Shown here: piece after piece, positions 1-6,685 of the stretch
Layout of the letters: each line of letters starts with the position of its first letter
Position numbering within the stretch: position 1 is the stretch's first letter
Assembly: GCA_002385545.1 (NCBI GenBank)
Contig: DGDR01000045.1
Location: 1 to 11,763, forward strand
Direction of reading: 5' to 3'
Source: Clostridium sp. UBA3947
Lineage (GTDB): Bacteria > Bacillota > Clostridia > Clostridiales > Clostridiaceae
Length of the DNA stretch: 11,763 bases
Notes under the pieces: generated by a model
Told to the model about the DNA's origin: nothing
What the model saw: only the letters and a program-made list of their open reading frames with translations
Databases searched by the model: none
Position numbers and translations under genes: made by a program

Positions 1-127
1 TAACTATTATTTTAATACTAATACTTATACTTTACAACGTTTTTAAAAGCTACAAATGGTCAATAATTATAAATGACCTAAAAGTTTAGTGCCTTTTTAG
101 TTAGTATTTTTTAGGAAGGGAGTAAAT

Positions 128-2125
128 ATGTTAGATAAATATCAAAGAGAAATTGTGAGAGCAAAGGAGAAAAACATTTTAGTTGTAGCTTCACCTGGTA
201 GCGGTAAAACTACTGTGATTATAAATAGAACCGGCTATTTAATAAATGAGAGAGCTATTGACCCTAGTAGTATTGTAATAATAACCTTTACAAGGGCTGC
301 AGCAATAAACATGAGAGAAAGATTTAAAAAATTATTTCCTGAGATTCAGGCTCCTTATTTTGGAACCTTCCATTCTCTTTGTTACAGTATATTGAAGAGG
401 GAGAGAGGGGAAATAAACATAATAAGTGAAAGGGAAGGATATTATATAATTGAAAAAGTGCTAAAAAGCTATGTTGAAGAAGTTAACGAAGATAGGGTAA
501 GAGATATATTAAATTATATATCAGCTTATAAAACTGGCTTTAAAACTTTTAAGGAACTAGAAGATAATATAAACCTAAATATTTTAAAAGAATGCATTGA
601 AGGTTACGAGAAATATAAGAGACTTAAGGGATTATTGGACTTTGATGATTTACAGCTACAAACCTTAGAGTTATTTAAGAAAAATCAACAGTTGTTAGAA
701 GACTATAGAAAAAGGTTTAAATATCTACTTGTAGATGAATTTCAGGATTGTGATCAGCTTCAAATTGATATATTAAAGGAGCTAGGCAAGGGAAATTCTA
801 TATTTGCTGTAGGAGATGAGGACCAGTGTATTTATGGCTTTAGAGGTGCTAGGCCAGATTATATGGTTAGCTTTAAAGAAAACTTTGAAGGTGGTGTAAA
901 AAAGTTTTTGATGGTAAACTACCGTAGCGTAAAAAATATCGTAGATATGTCTGCTAAGCTTATTGATAATAACAAGATTAGAAACAAAAAAAGCTTTTCT
1001 TCCATAAATGCTCAAAAGGGCTGCATATCTACTGAGAGCTTTTTCGATGAAAGGGCACAAAGTGATAGTATTGCTAAAAGGATTCTTAAGGGGGTAAAGG
1101 GTAAAAGGGAAAACTTCAGTGATAATGCCGTTTTGTATAGGACCAATATGGAGGCTAGATCCTTTATCGATGCTTTTATCAAAAACAAGGTTCCTTTTCG
1201 CTTGCTTGATAAGTCTTATAACTTTTTTGATCATACCATCTGTAAGGACTTGATAAGCTATATGCTTTTAGGCCAGGACTTAAGTAACAGGGAGGCCTTT
1301 AAACGGATAATAAATAAACCTTTTAGATATATTAGTAAAGTAAATTTAGAGAGACTGTCTGCCTATAAGTATAAGGAGGATTGCTTTTATATTCTTTCTA
1401 ATATATGCTCTTTGCCTATCTTTCAATATCGGGAGCTACAGAGACTTAGGAAAGACTTAGTAAATATGGCTAGGTGTCCACTAGTTGATCTGACAGACTA
1501 TATACTAATGAGGCTTGATTATAGGAAGTATCTTGTGAGCTATTGTAAAAAATATGGTGCCTCTCTTGAAGAAGTGGAGGAGATTATTAGTGAGTTCAAG
1601 GAGGCAGTAAAGGACTTTTCTGATATAGGAAGCTTTCTTGGTCATGTAAAGGAGGTTAAGGAGAAGCTAAGCAGGAAAGCTCCTGACAGTGAAGATTCAG
1701 TTATTCTAAGCACCATACATGGGGTAAAAGGTATGGAATTTAAAAATGTTTATGTAATAAATTGTGTAGACGGAAATATTCCTTTCAAGAGAGAAGGGAA
1801 GGAGAGCTGTCTAGAGGAAGAGAGAAGACTATTTTATGTGGCTATTACAAGAGCTAAGGAAAATTTATATTTAAGTCTTTGTAAGTATATGAGAGGTAAG
1901 TGTAAGGAGCAATCACCCTTTATTTATGAATGCGGTATAAGGGAAATAATAGATAGAAGCGAAGATTACTCAATAGGTTCATTGGTTGAACATGAGGCCT
2001 TTGGAAAGGGAGAGGTAGTTAGTGTTAGTGTTGGAGTGATAGGTATAAAATTCCATGATGGTCTTATCAGACATTTTGATATACACAAATTGAAATTATA
2101 TAATATATTAAAGAAAATGGCCTGA
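128..2125 (+). CDS. UvrD/PcrA-like SF1A ATP-dependent DNA helicase
   Basis: Predicted 3'-5' DNA helicase/translocase of the UvrD/Rep/PcrA family, cytoplasmic, 665 aa. The helicase motifs appear in order: Q-motif region (Gln6), Walker A ASPGSGKTT (21-29, Lys27), motif Ia around ITFTRAAA (52-59), Walker B LVDEFQD (201-207), motif III VGDEDQCIYGFRGA (228-241), motif IV VNYRS (263-267), motif V STIHGVKGMEF (528-538) and motif VI RRLFYVAITRAKENL (566-580). Residues about 616-655 (VEHEAFGKGEVVSV and following) resemble the PcrA/UvrD C-terminal Tudor-like domain that contacts RNA polymerase. The protein is shorter than typical PcrA (roughly 720-750 aa), partly because motif VI and the Tudor-like module are only about 35 residues apart. 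It is therefore more likely an accessory paralogue than the housekeeping pcrA, which usually sits next to ligA. The ATG is preceded by AGGAAGGGAG (113-122). The next gene has its own promoter, so this one looks monocistronic at its 3' side. Family is sure; the exact repair or transcription-coupled role is inferred. Confidence 0.92.
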   Translation: MLDKYQREIVRAKEKNILVVASPGSGKTTVIINRTGYLINERAIDPSSIVIITFTRAAAINMRERFKKLFPEIQAPYFGTFHSLCYSILKRERGEINIISEREGYYIIEKVLKSYVEEVNEDRVRDILNYISAYKTGFKTFKELEDNINLNILKECIEGYEKYKRLKGLLDFDDLQLQTLELFKKNQQLLEDYRKRFKYLLVDEFQDCDQLQIDILKELGKGNSIFAVGDEDQCIYGFRGARPDYMVSFKENFEGGVKKFLMVNYRSVKNIVDMSAKLIDNNKIRNKKSFSSINAQKGCISTESFFDERAQSDSIAKRILKGVKGKRENFSDNAVLYRTNMEARSFIDAFIKNKVPFRLLDKSYNFFDHTICKDLISYMLLGQDLSNREAFKRIINKPFRYISKVNLERLSAYKYKEDCFYILSNICSLPIFQYRELQRLRKDLVNMARCPLVDLTDYILMRLDYRKYLVSYCKKYGASLEEVEEIISEFKEAVKDFSDIGSFLGHVKEVKEKLSRKAPDSEDSVILSTIHGVKGMEFKNVYVINCVDGNIPFKREGKESCLEEERRLFYVAITRAKENLYLSLCKYMRGKCKEQSPFIYECGIREIIDRSEDYSIGSLVEHEAFGKGEVVSVSVGVIGIKFHDGLIRHFDIHKLKLYNILKKMA

Positions 2126-2149
2126 ATAAAAGCATTTGCCATAAATTTA

Positions 2150-2178
2150 TTGAATGTTTTTCTTGGATGTAATATAAT
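2150..2178 (+). promoter_or_regulatory. Sigma-A-type promoter for the FtsA-like gene cluster
   Basis: A -35 box TTGAAT (2150-2155) is separated by 17 bp from a perfect -10 box TATAAT (2173-2178). It lies just after the helicase stop (2125) and points toward the FtsA-like gene. Transcription would start near 2185 and give a leader of about 120 nt that contains the hairpin at 2247-2271. This is the best promoter match I found in the window; it is a sequence match only. Confidence 0.65.
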
Positions 2179-2246
2179 TTTATTAAGTATATAGATAATC
2201 AATTTTTACAGTTTAATTTTAATTTTAGTGAAAATTGTAAATCTGT

Positions 2247-2271
2247 AGCTCATATTCAAGGAATATGAGCT
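2247..2271 (+). promoter_or_regulatory. Perfect 11-bp leader hairpin upstream of the FtsA-like gene
   Basis: AGCTCATATTC (2247-2257) and GAATATGAGCT (2261-2271) are exact inverted repeats around a 3-nt AAG loop. The hairpin is followed only by TTTC, so it is a poor intrinsic terminator. It lies downstream of the 2150-2178 promoter and 34 nt before the ATG at 2306, in the predicted 5' leader. It could be an attenuator-like or mRNA-stabilising element, a protein-binding palindrome, or a leftover helicase terminator without a U-tract. Confidence 0.5.
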
Positions 2272-2305
2272 TTCAAAGTATTTGCTAAAGAATGAGGTAG
2301 AAATT

Positions 2306-4393
2306 ATGGGTATAAAAGTCAATCCTAGTGAAATTATATTCTCCTTGGACATTGGCACGCGATCTATAATAGGAACAGTAGGTGTATTACAAGGGAAAAA
2401 GTTTCATGTGGTTCAGGAAGCTTATGTAGAGCACGAAGAAAGAGCCATGATAGATGGGCAAATACACGATATCTCTTTGGTAGCTGCTGGCGTTAATAAG
2501 CTGAAAAAGCAATTAGAAAAGAAGCTTAAGTTCAAGCTGGAAAGAGTTGCTATAGCAGCGGCAGGTAGATTTTTGAGAACTACTGTAGCTAAGGCCAATA
2601 TAATGATTGATGAGGATAAGGAAATTGATAGGGAGCTTATACGAAGCTTGGAGTTAACAGCTGTGAAAATGGCTGAGGATGAAGTTAACCGAGATACTCA
2701 AGGAAAGCTCTATTGTGTAGGTTATAGTGTAAGAAACTATTACCTCAATGGCTATGTTATTCAAAACTTACTTTCCCATAAGGGCGAAAGTGCTGGAGCG
2801 GAAATAATTGCTACATTTCTACCAAGATCCGTAGTAGATAGTCTTTATGCAGTAATGGAGAGGGTTGGTTTAGAGGTTAGCAGCTTAACCTTGGAGCCAA
2901 TTGCAGCTATGGAAGCAGCTATACCACCTAATTTAAGACTGTTAAATTTGGCTTTGGTGGATATTGGTGCTGGGACCTCAGATATAGCCATAAGCAGTAA
3001 GGATACCATTACAGCCTACGGAATGGTTTCCGTTGCTGGCGATGAGGTTACTGAAGCCATAGCTCAAAATTACTTGGTAGATTTCAATACTGCAGAAAGA
3101 ATGAAAAGAGAGTGCGCTGAAAAGGAAGAAATAGTATATACGGACATCTTAGGCTTAGAAAACCATGTGAGCCGGGAGGAAATTTTAAAAGTTATTAGTC
3201 CTACCGTTAGAAAGGCTTGTGAGGAAATAGGTAATAAGATTATTGAATTAAATGGTGGTAAGTCTCCAAATGCGGTCTTTTTAGTAGGTGGAGGAGCGCA
3301 TACTCCTATGCTTTTAGAATTTTTAGCCCAGAAATTAAATCTACCGCCTCAAAGGGTAGCTATAAAGGAAAGAGAAACTATCGAAAACTGTGTTTGCCCA
3401 GCCAAATATAAACTGGGTAGCATAGGAGTAACAGTTCTGGGAATAGCCTTGGTTTCTATTAAGAAAATGGGCCAGGATTTTATTGATGTAACTATAAACA
3501 ATACAGTAGTAAGCTTATTTAACTATAATAAACATACAGTTATGGATGTAATTTTACAGGCTGGAATTAATCCAAAAGTTTTAATAGGCAAGAACGGTAA
3601 GAATGTTAAGTTTACTCTAAATGGCACTAGGCGTATTGCTTTTGGAGGCATGGCTGAAAGTGCTAGCATAAAGGTTAATTCTCAAAAGGCTTCTGTAGAT
3701 ACACCAGTTAAAGAAGGAGATATAATAGAGCTTAAATATGCTAAGGACGGTGAAAATGCAGAACCTAAAGTTTTAGATTATGCTAGTAGCTATACTGCTA
3801 TAGGCTGTTATTATAATGATAAGCTAATTAATATGGAGCCAATAGCTATAATAAATGGACAAAGAGTTCCATTTGATACTGTCATCGAAGACAATGACAA
3901 TGTTGAAATTATTTATCCAAGGACCTTAGGAGATCTTATTAAATATTATTTAGAAAAAGTATCCCCCGAATCTAAATTTTATGTGGATAATAAAGAAATA
4001 TCCTATGACTATATTATTAAAGAAGGGGATAAAATAATTGAAGCAGAAGTAGTTAATACTGTTAGTTCTAGTACTGGAGATACAGTGTCAGAGGTAAAGG
4101 AGGAAGCTACTAAGGATGAAAGAGCTATGGAAGCAGATTATCAACATGAGGTAGCTGTAGATGCTGTAAAGTCAGAGGAAAAGAAGGAAGCAAAGACTGT
4201 TACTGTGACAGTAAACTCTGGCCCAGTCATATTAAAGGGTAAAGAAAAGTATATTTTTATTGATATATTTAATTATATTCAGTTTGACAGAACTAGAACT
4301 AAGGGTACCTTGGTATTAAAGCTAAACGGTAAACAGGCGGGCTATTATGATGAACTTAAAGATGGAGATGTTATAGAGATAAGATGGGAATAG
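2306..4393 (+). CDS. FtsA-like ASKHA-fold ATPase with C-terminal beta-grasp-like repeats
   Basis: Actin/HSP70-fold ATPase related to FtsA and PilM, 695 aa. The phosphate-1 motif is LDIGTRS (14-20), phosphate-2 is VDIGAGTSD (218-226) and the adenosine motif is LVGGGAHTP (326-334). Residues about 33-105 match the position of the FtsA 1C/SHS2 insertion. Classical FtsA is about 420 aa, so residues 390-695 are an extension. Within it a short pattern ending in [G/N]D-x-[I/V] followed by hydrophobic and acidic residues recurs at Asp472, Asp531, Asp575 and Asp688. This suggests several small beta-grasp-like (TGS/ThiS-type) modules, the last two separated by a Lys/Glu-rich linker (about 590-632). No amphipathic membrane-targeting helix like that of FtsA is seen at the C-terminus. 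An in-frame TTG at 2282 exists, but the ATG at 2306 has GAGGT (2294-2298) at 7-nt spacing and is preferred. It is first in a run with M20D, RluA-type and MurJ-like genes. Family is confident; a division or envelope role is inferred. Confidence 0.85.
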   Translation: MGIKVNPSEIIFSLDIGTRSIIGTVGVLQGKKFHVVQEAYVEHEERAMIDGQIHDISLVAAGVNKLKKQLEKKLKFKLERVAIAAAGRFLRTTVAKANIMIDEDKEIDRELIRSLELTAVKMAEDEVNRDTQGKLYCVGYSVRNYYLNGYVIQNLLSHKGESAGAEIIATFLPRSVVDSLYAVMERVGLEVSSLTLEPIAAMEAAIPPNLRLLNLALVDIGAGTSDIAISSKDTITAYGMVSVAGDEVTEAIAQNYLVDFNTAERMKRECAEKEEIVYTDILGLENHVSREEILKVISPTVRKACEEIGNKIIELNGGKSPNAVFLVGGGAHTPMLLEFLAQKLNLPPQRVAIKERETIENCVCPAKYKLGSIGVTVLGIALVSIKKMGQDFIDVTINNTVVSLFNYNKHTVMDVILQAGINPKVLIGKNGKNVKFTLNGTRRIAFGGMAESASIKVNSQKASVDTPVKEGDIIELKYAKDGENAEPKVLDYASSYTAIGCYYNDKLINMEPIAIINGQRVPFDTVIEDNDNVEIIYPRTLGDLIKYYLEKVSPESKFYVDNKEISYDYIIKEGDKIIEAEVVNTVSSSTGDTVSEVKEEATKDERAMEADYQHEVAVDAVKSEEKKEAKTVTVTVNSGPVILKGKEKYIFIDIFNYIQFDRTRTKGTLVLKLNGKQAGYYDELKDGDVIEIRWE

Positions 4394-4441
4394 TCAAATC
4401 CAGTTAAAGTTCTAATCACGCTTGATAGGAGTGACAGTATC

Positions 4442-5644
4442 ATGGGTAAAGTAGACTTTCTAAAGTGTTCTGCAGATATATATAATAAATTAATTGCTTG
4501 GAGAAGGGATTTTCACAGAAATCCAGAGCTAGGCTTTGAAGAGTTTTTAACATCGGCCAAGATTAAGGCTTTTTTAGAGGAAGAGGGAATACCCTATATA
4601 GAAACTGCCAAAACAGGTATTTGTGCTATTATAAAAGGTGGCGATGTTGAGGAAGGGCCTTGTAAAACTATAGCTTTAAGAGCTGATATGGATGCATTGC
4701 CCCTTGAAGATAAAAAAGTCTGTGAATATTCCTCTCAAGTGAAAGGCAAAATGCATGCCTGTGGACATGATGCACATATGACTATTTTAATGGGTGCAGC
4801 TAAAATTCTAAACAGCATAAAGTCTACTTTAAAAGGTAATGTTAAGCTGCTTTTTGAACCAGCAGAAGAAACCCTTGGAGGCGCCAGTTATATGATTAAT
4901 GAAGGCGTGTTGGAAGACCCTAAGGTGGATGCTGTAGTTGGTCTCCATGTATCTGAAGGGATAGAATGTGGCAAAATTGGCATTAAGAAGGGTGTGGTAA
5001 ATGCAGCATCCAATCCCTTTAATATTAGGATTATAGGAAAGGGAGGTCATGGAGCTCATCCTGACGTTGCTGTAGACCCAGTGGTTATTGCTAGCAATGT
5101 AATATTAGCTTTACAAACTATTGTAAGTAGGGAAATTCCTCCTACAGATCCTGCAGTTATTACTGTAGGATCCATACATGGAGGCAGTGCTCAAAATATT
5201 ATTCCGGAGGAAGTTAATATTAGTGGTATTATAAGAACCTTAAAGACTGAGCATAGGGAATATGTAATAAAAAGAGTTACAGAAACCGTTGAAGGAATAG
5301 TTAAAGCAATGAGAGGCAGCTGTGAAATTAATATTGAAGAAAGCTATCCTTGTCTTTATAATGATGATTTTATGGTGGAACAGGTTAAGGAAAGTGCTAT
5401 AAATATCATTGGAGAAGACAATATTATAGATTTAGATAAACCAAGTATGGGTGTAGAGAGCTTTGCTTATTTTTCTATGGAAAGACCAGGAGCCTTTTAT
5501 TATTTAGGCAGCGGTAATAAGGAAAAGGGTATTACCCATCCTGCTCACGGAAGCTTCTTTGATATTGATGAAAACTGTCTTCCTATTGGAGTGGCAATGC
5601 AATGTAAAATAGCTTATGATTATCTAATGGGAGCAACAGAATAA
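4442..5644 (+). CDS. M20D-family metallo-amidohydrolase (N-acyl-amino-acid hydrolase type)
   Basis: Predicted cytoplasmic di-metal amidohydrolase of peptidase family M20D (hippurate hydrolase, IAA-amino acid hydrolase, N-acetyl-diaminopimelate deacetylase relatives), which splits an N-acyl group from an amino acid. It is 400 aa, the usual length. Visible family marks are the N-terminal RRDFHRNPELGFEE (21-34), RADMDALPL (80-88), HACGHDAH (105-112; ligands Cys107 and His109), the AEE acidic pair (Glu142/Glu143), VGLHV (His169), the dimerisation-domain stretch IGKGGHGAHP (198-207), and HPAHGSFFDIDE (366-377; His369 at the last ligand position). The usual QPAEE motif reads EPAEE here, with Glu139 in place of Gln. 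AGGAG (4427-4431) precedes the ATG by 10 nt. The gene starts 48 bp after the ATPase stop with no terminator between, so the two are probably co-transcribed. The acyl-amino-acid substrate cannot be read from sequence; peptide or amino acid salvage and diaminopimelate supply are both possible. Confidence 0.9.
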   Translation: MGKVDFLKCSADIYNKLIAWRRDFHRNPELGFEEFLTSAKIKAFLEEEGIPYIETAKTGICAIIKGGDVEEGPCKTIALRADMDALPLEDKKVCEYSSQVKGKMHACGHDAHMTILMGAAKILNSIKSTLKGNVKLLFEPAEETLGGASYMINEGVLEDPKVDAVVGLHVSEGIECGKIGIKKGVVNAASNPFNIRIIGKGGHGAHPDVAVDPVVIASNVILALQTIVSREIPPTDPAVITVGSIHGGSAQNIIPEEVNISGIIRTLKTEHREYVIKRVTETVEGIVKAMRGSCEINIEESYPCLYNDDFMVEQVKESAINIIGEDNIIDLDKPSMGVESFAYFSMERPGAFYYLGSGNKEKGITHPAHGSFFDIDENCLPIGVAMQCKIAYDYLMGATE

Positions 5645-5665
5645 AGTCAATTTAGGAGGCAAGGG

Positions 5666-6631
5666 ATGAATATAGTAATAGGACCTAATGAAGCGGGACA
5701 GAGATTAGATAAATTTTTAAGAAAGTATCTTAAGGATGTGCCCTTGAGTGCAATCTTTAAGGGGATTCGTAAAGGACAGGTAAAGGTAAATGGCAAGAAG
5801 GCTAAGGAAAAGTATTCTCTGCAAGAAGGTGACGAGCTAACAATAAATATCTCCTCTAATGAACCTAAGAAGGTGAACTTTATAAAGGTAAATGCAGATT
5901 TAAAGATAACCTATGAAGATGAAAATATGCTATTAGTTGAGAAAAAGCCAAATTTATTGGTACATTCCGATAGCAATAATGGGGAGCCTACCCTTACAGA
6001 TATGGTATTATCTTACCTTACAGAAAAGGGAGACTATGAACCAGATAAGGAGATTACCTTCACGCCTGCACTTTGTAATAGGTTAGATAGAAATACTTCC
6101 GGAATAGTTATTTTTGGTAAGAATTTCGAGTCCTTAAAATTGCTTAACGAAATGATTAGGGAGAGAAAAATAAAGAAGTATTATTGTGCTCTAGTGAAAG
6201 GAAAAATTAAGGATGGGGTTCATGAGGCCTATATTCTAAAGGACGAAGAAAACAATGTATCAAAAATATATGATACACCAGTAAGGGATTGTAAGAAAAT
6301 AGCTATGGAAGTTAAAACTGTACAAACTGATGGGCTATTTTCCTTTATAGAAATAGATTTGTTAACTGGCAGAAGTCATCAATTAAGGGCTCATCTTTCA
6401 CACCTTGGCAATCCTATAATAGGTGATGGGAAATATGGTGATAAGAAGCTAAATTCTTTCTTCTATAATAAGTTTGGACTAGACTATCAGTATTTATATG
6501 CCTTCAAGGTTACCTTTACAGATTGCAAGGATAAGTTGAAATACATGGAAAACAAAACTATAGCAGAAAGCTTACCGCCTATATTTAAAAAGATAAAAAA
6601 AGATGTATTTAAATTCAGAGTAGATAATTGA
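5666..6631 (+). CDS. RluA-family rRNA/tRNA pseudouridine synthase
   Basis: Predicted pseudouridine synthase converting specific uridines to pseudouridine in 23S rRNA or tRNA, 321 aa. An N-terminal S4 RNA-binding domain (about 1-60) holds GQRLDKFLRKYL and GQVKVNGKKA. The catalytic domain carries NRLDRNTSG (138-146), the RluA-family HRLDxxTSG motif with Asn for His and catalytic Asp141. It also carries the family's late motif GRSHQLRAHLSHLGNPIIGD (about 245-264). The length and S4 fusion fit the RluC/RluD/YjbO-type group; the target uridine cannot be assigned. AGGAGG (5654-5659) sits 6 nt before the ATG, and the gene begins 21 bp after the M20D stop, which supports one operon. Its stop codon (6629-6631) lies in the left arm of a long hairpin. 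Confidence 0.93.
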   Translation: MNIVIGPNEAGQRLDKFLRKYLKDVPLSAIFKGIRKGQVKVNGKKAKEKYSLQEGDELTINISSNEPKKVNFIKVNADLKITYEDENMLLVEKKPNLLVHSDSNNGEPTLTDMVLSYLTEKGDYEPDKEITFTPALCNRLDRNTSGIVIFGKNFESLKLLNEMIRERKIKKYYCALVKGKIKDGVHEAYILKDEENNVSKIYDTPVRDCKKIAMEVKTVQTDGLFSFIEIDLLTGRSHQLRAHLSHLGNPIIGDGKYGDKKLNSFFYNKFGLDYQYLYAFKVTFTDCKDKLKYMENKTIAESLPPIFKKIKKDVFKFRVDN

Positions 6632-6660
6632 CTTTAATGTAAAACATTGAAGTCAATTAT
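6624..6660 (+). terminator. 17-bp hairpin overlapping the pseudouridine synthase stop; partial terminator candidate
   Basis: Bases 6624-6640 pair with 6644-6660 around an AAA loop, with 17 pairs of which one is G·U. Taking only the inner stem ending in AAGTCAA, the following TTATTTA is a broken U-tract, so this may be a weak intrinsic terminator. The next start codon is 25 nt downstream and its ribosome binding site lies 8 nt after the hairpin. Read-through with dampening, or a 3'-end stability hairpin, is as likely as full termination. Confidence 0.5.
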
Positions 6661-6685
6661 TTACCGTTAGAAAGGTTTTGGGTTT

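Noticed and set aside
26..31. TATACT as a -10 box for the helicase gene
   Set aside because: No -35-like hexamer at 16-18 bp upstream within the window and an unsupported 90-nt leader.
58..78. GGTCA...TGACC inverted repeat upstream of the helicase
   Set aside because: Only five pairs with an 11-nt loop, and no promoter nearby that would make it an operator.
782..1234. Long open frame on the minus strand inside the helicase gene
   Set aside because: It is antisense to strongly conserved helicase motifs, has no family resemblance and is expected by chance in this AT-rich coding sequence. The same holds for smaller antisense frames in the other genes.
2128..2161. Possible helicase terminator ending in TTTTT
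   Set aside because: Nine weak pairs including a G·U and a 16-nt loop; it also overlaps the -35 box of the next promoter.
2282..2305. In-frame TTG start eight codons upstream of the FtsA-like ATG
   Set aside because: No ribosome binding site at proper spacing before 2282, whereas GAGGT sits 7 nt before the ATG at 2306.
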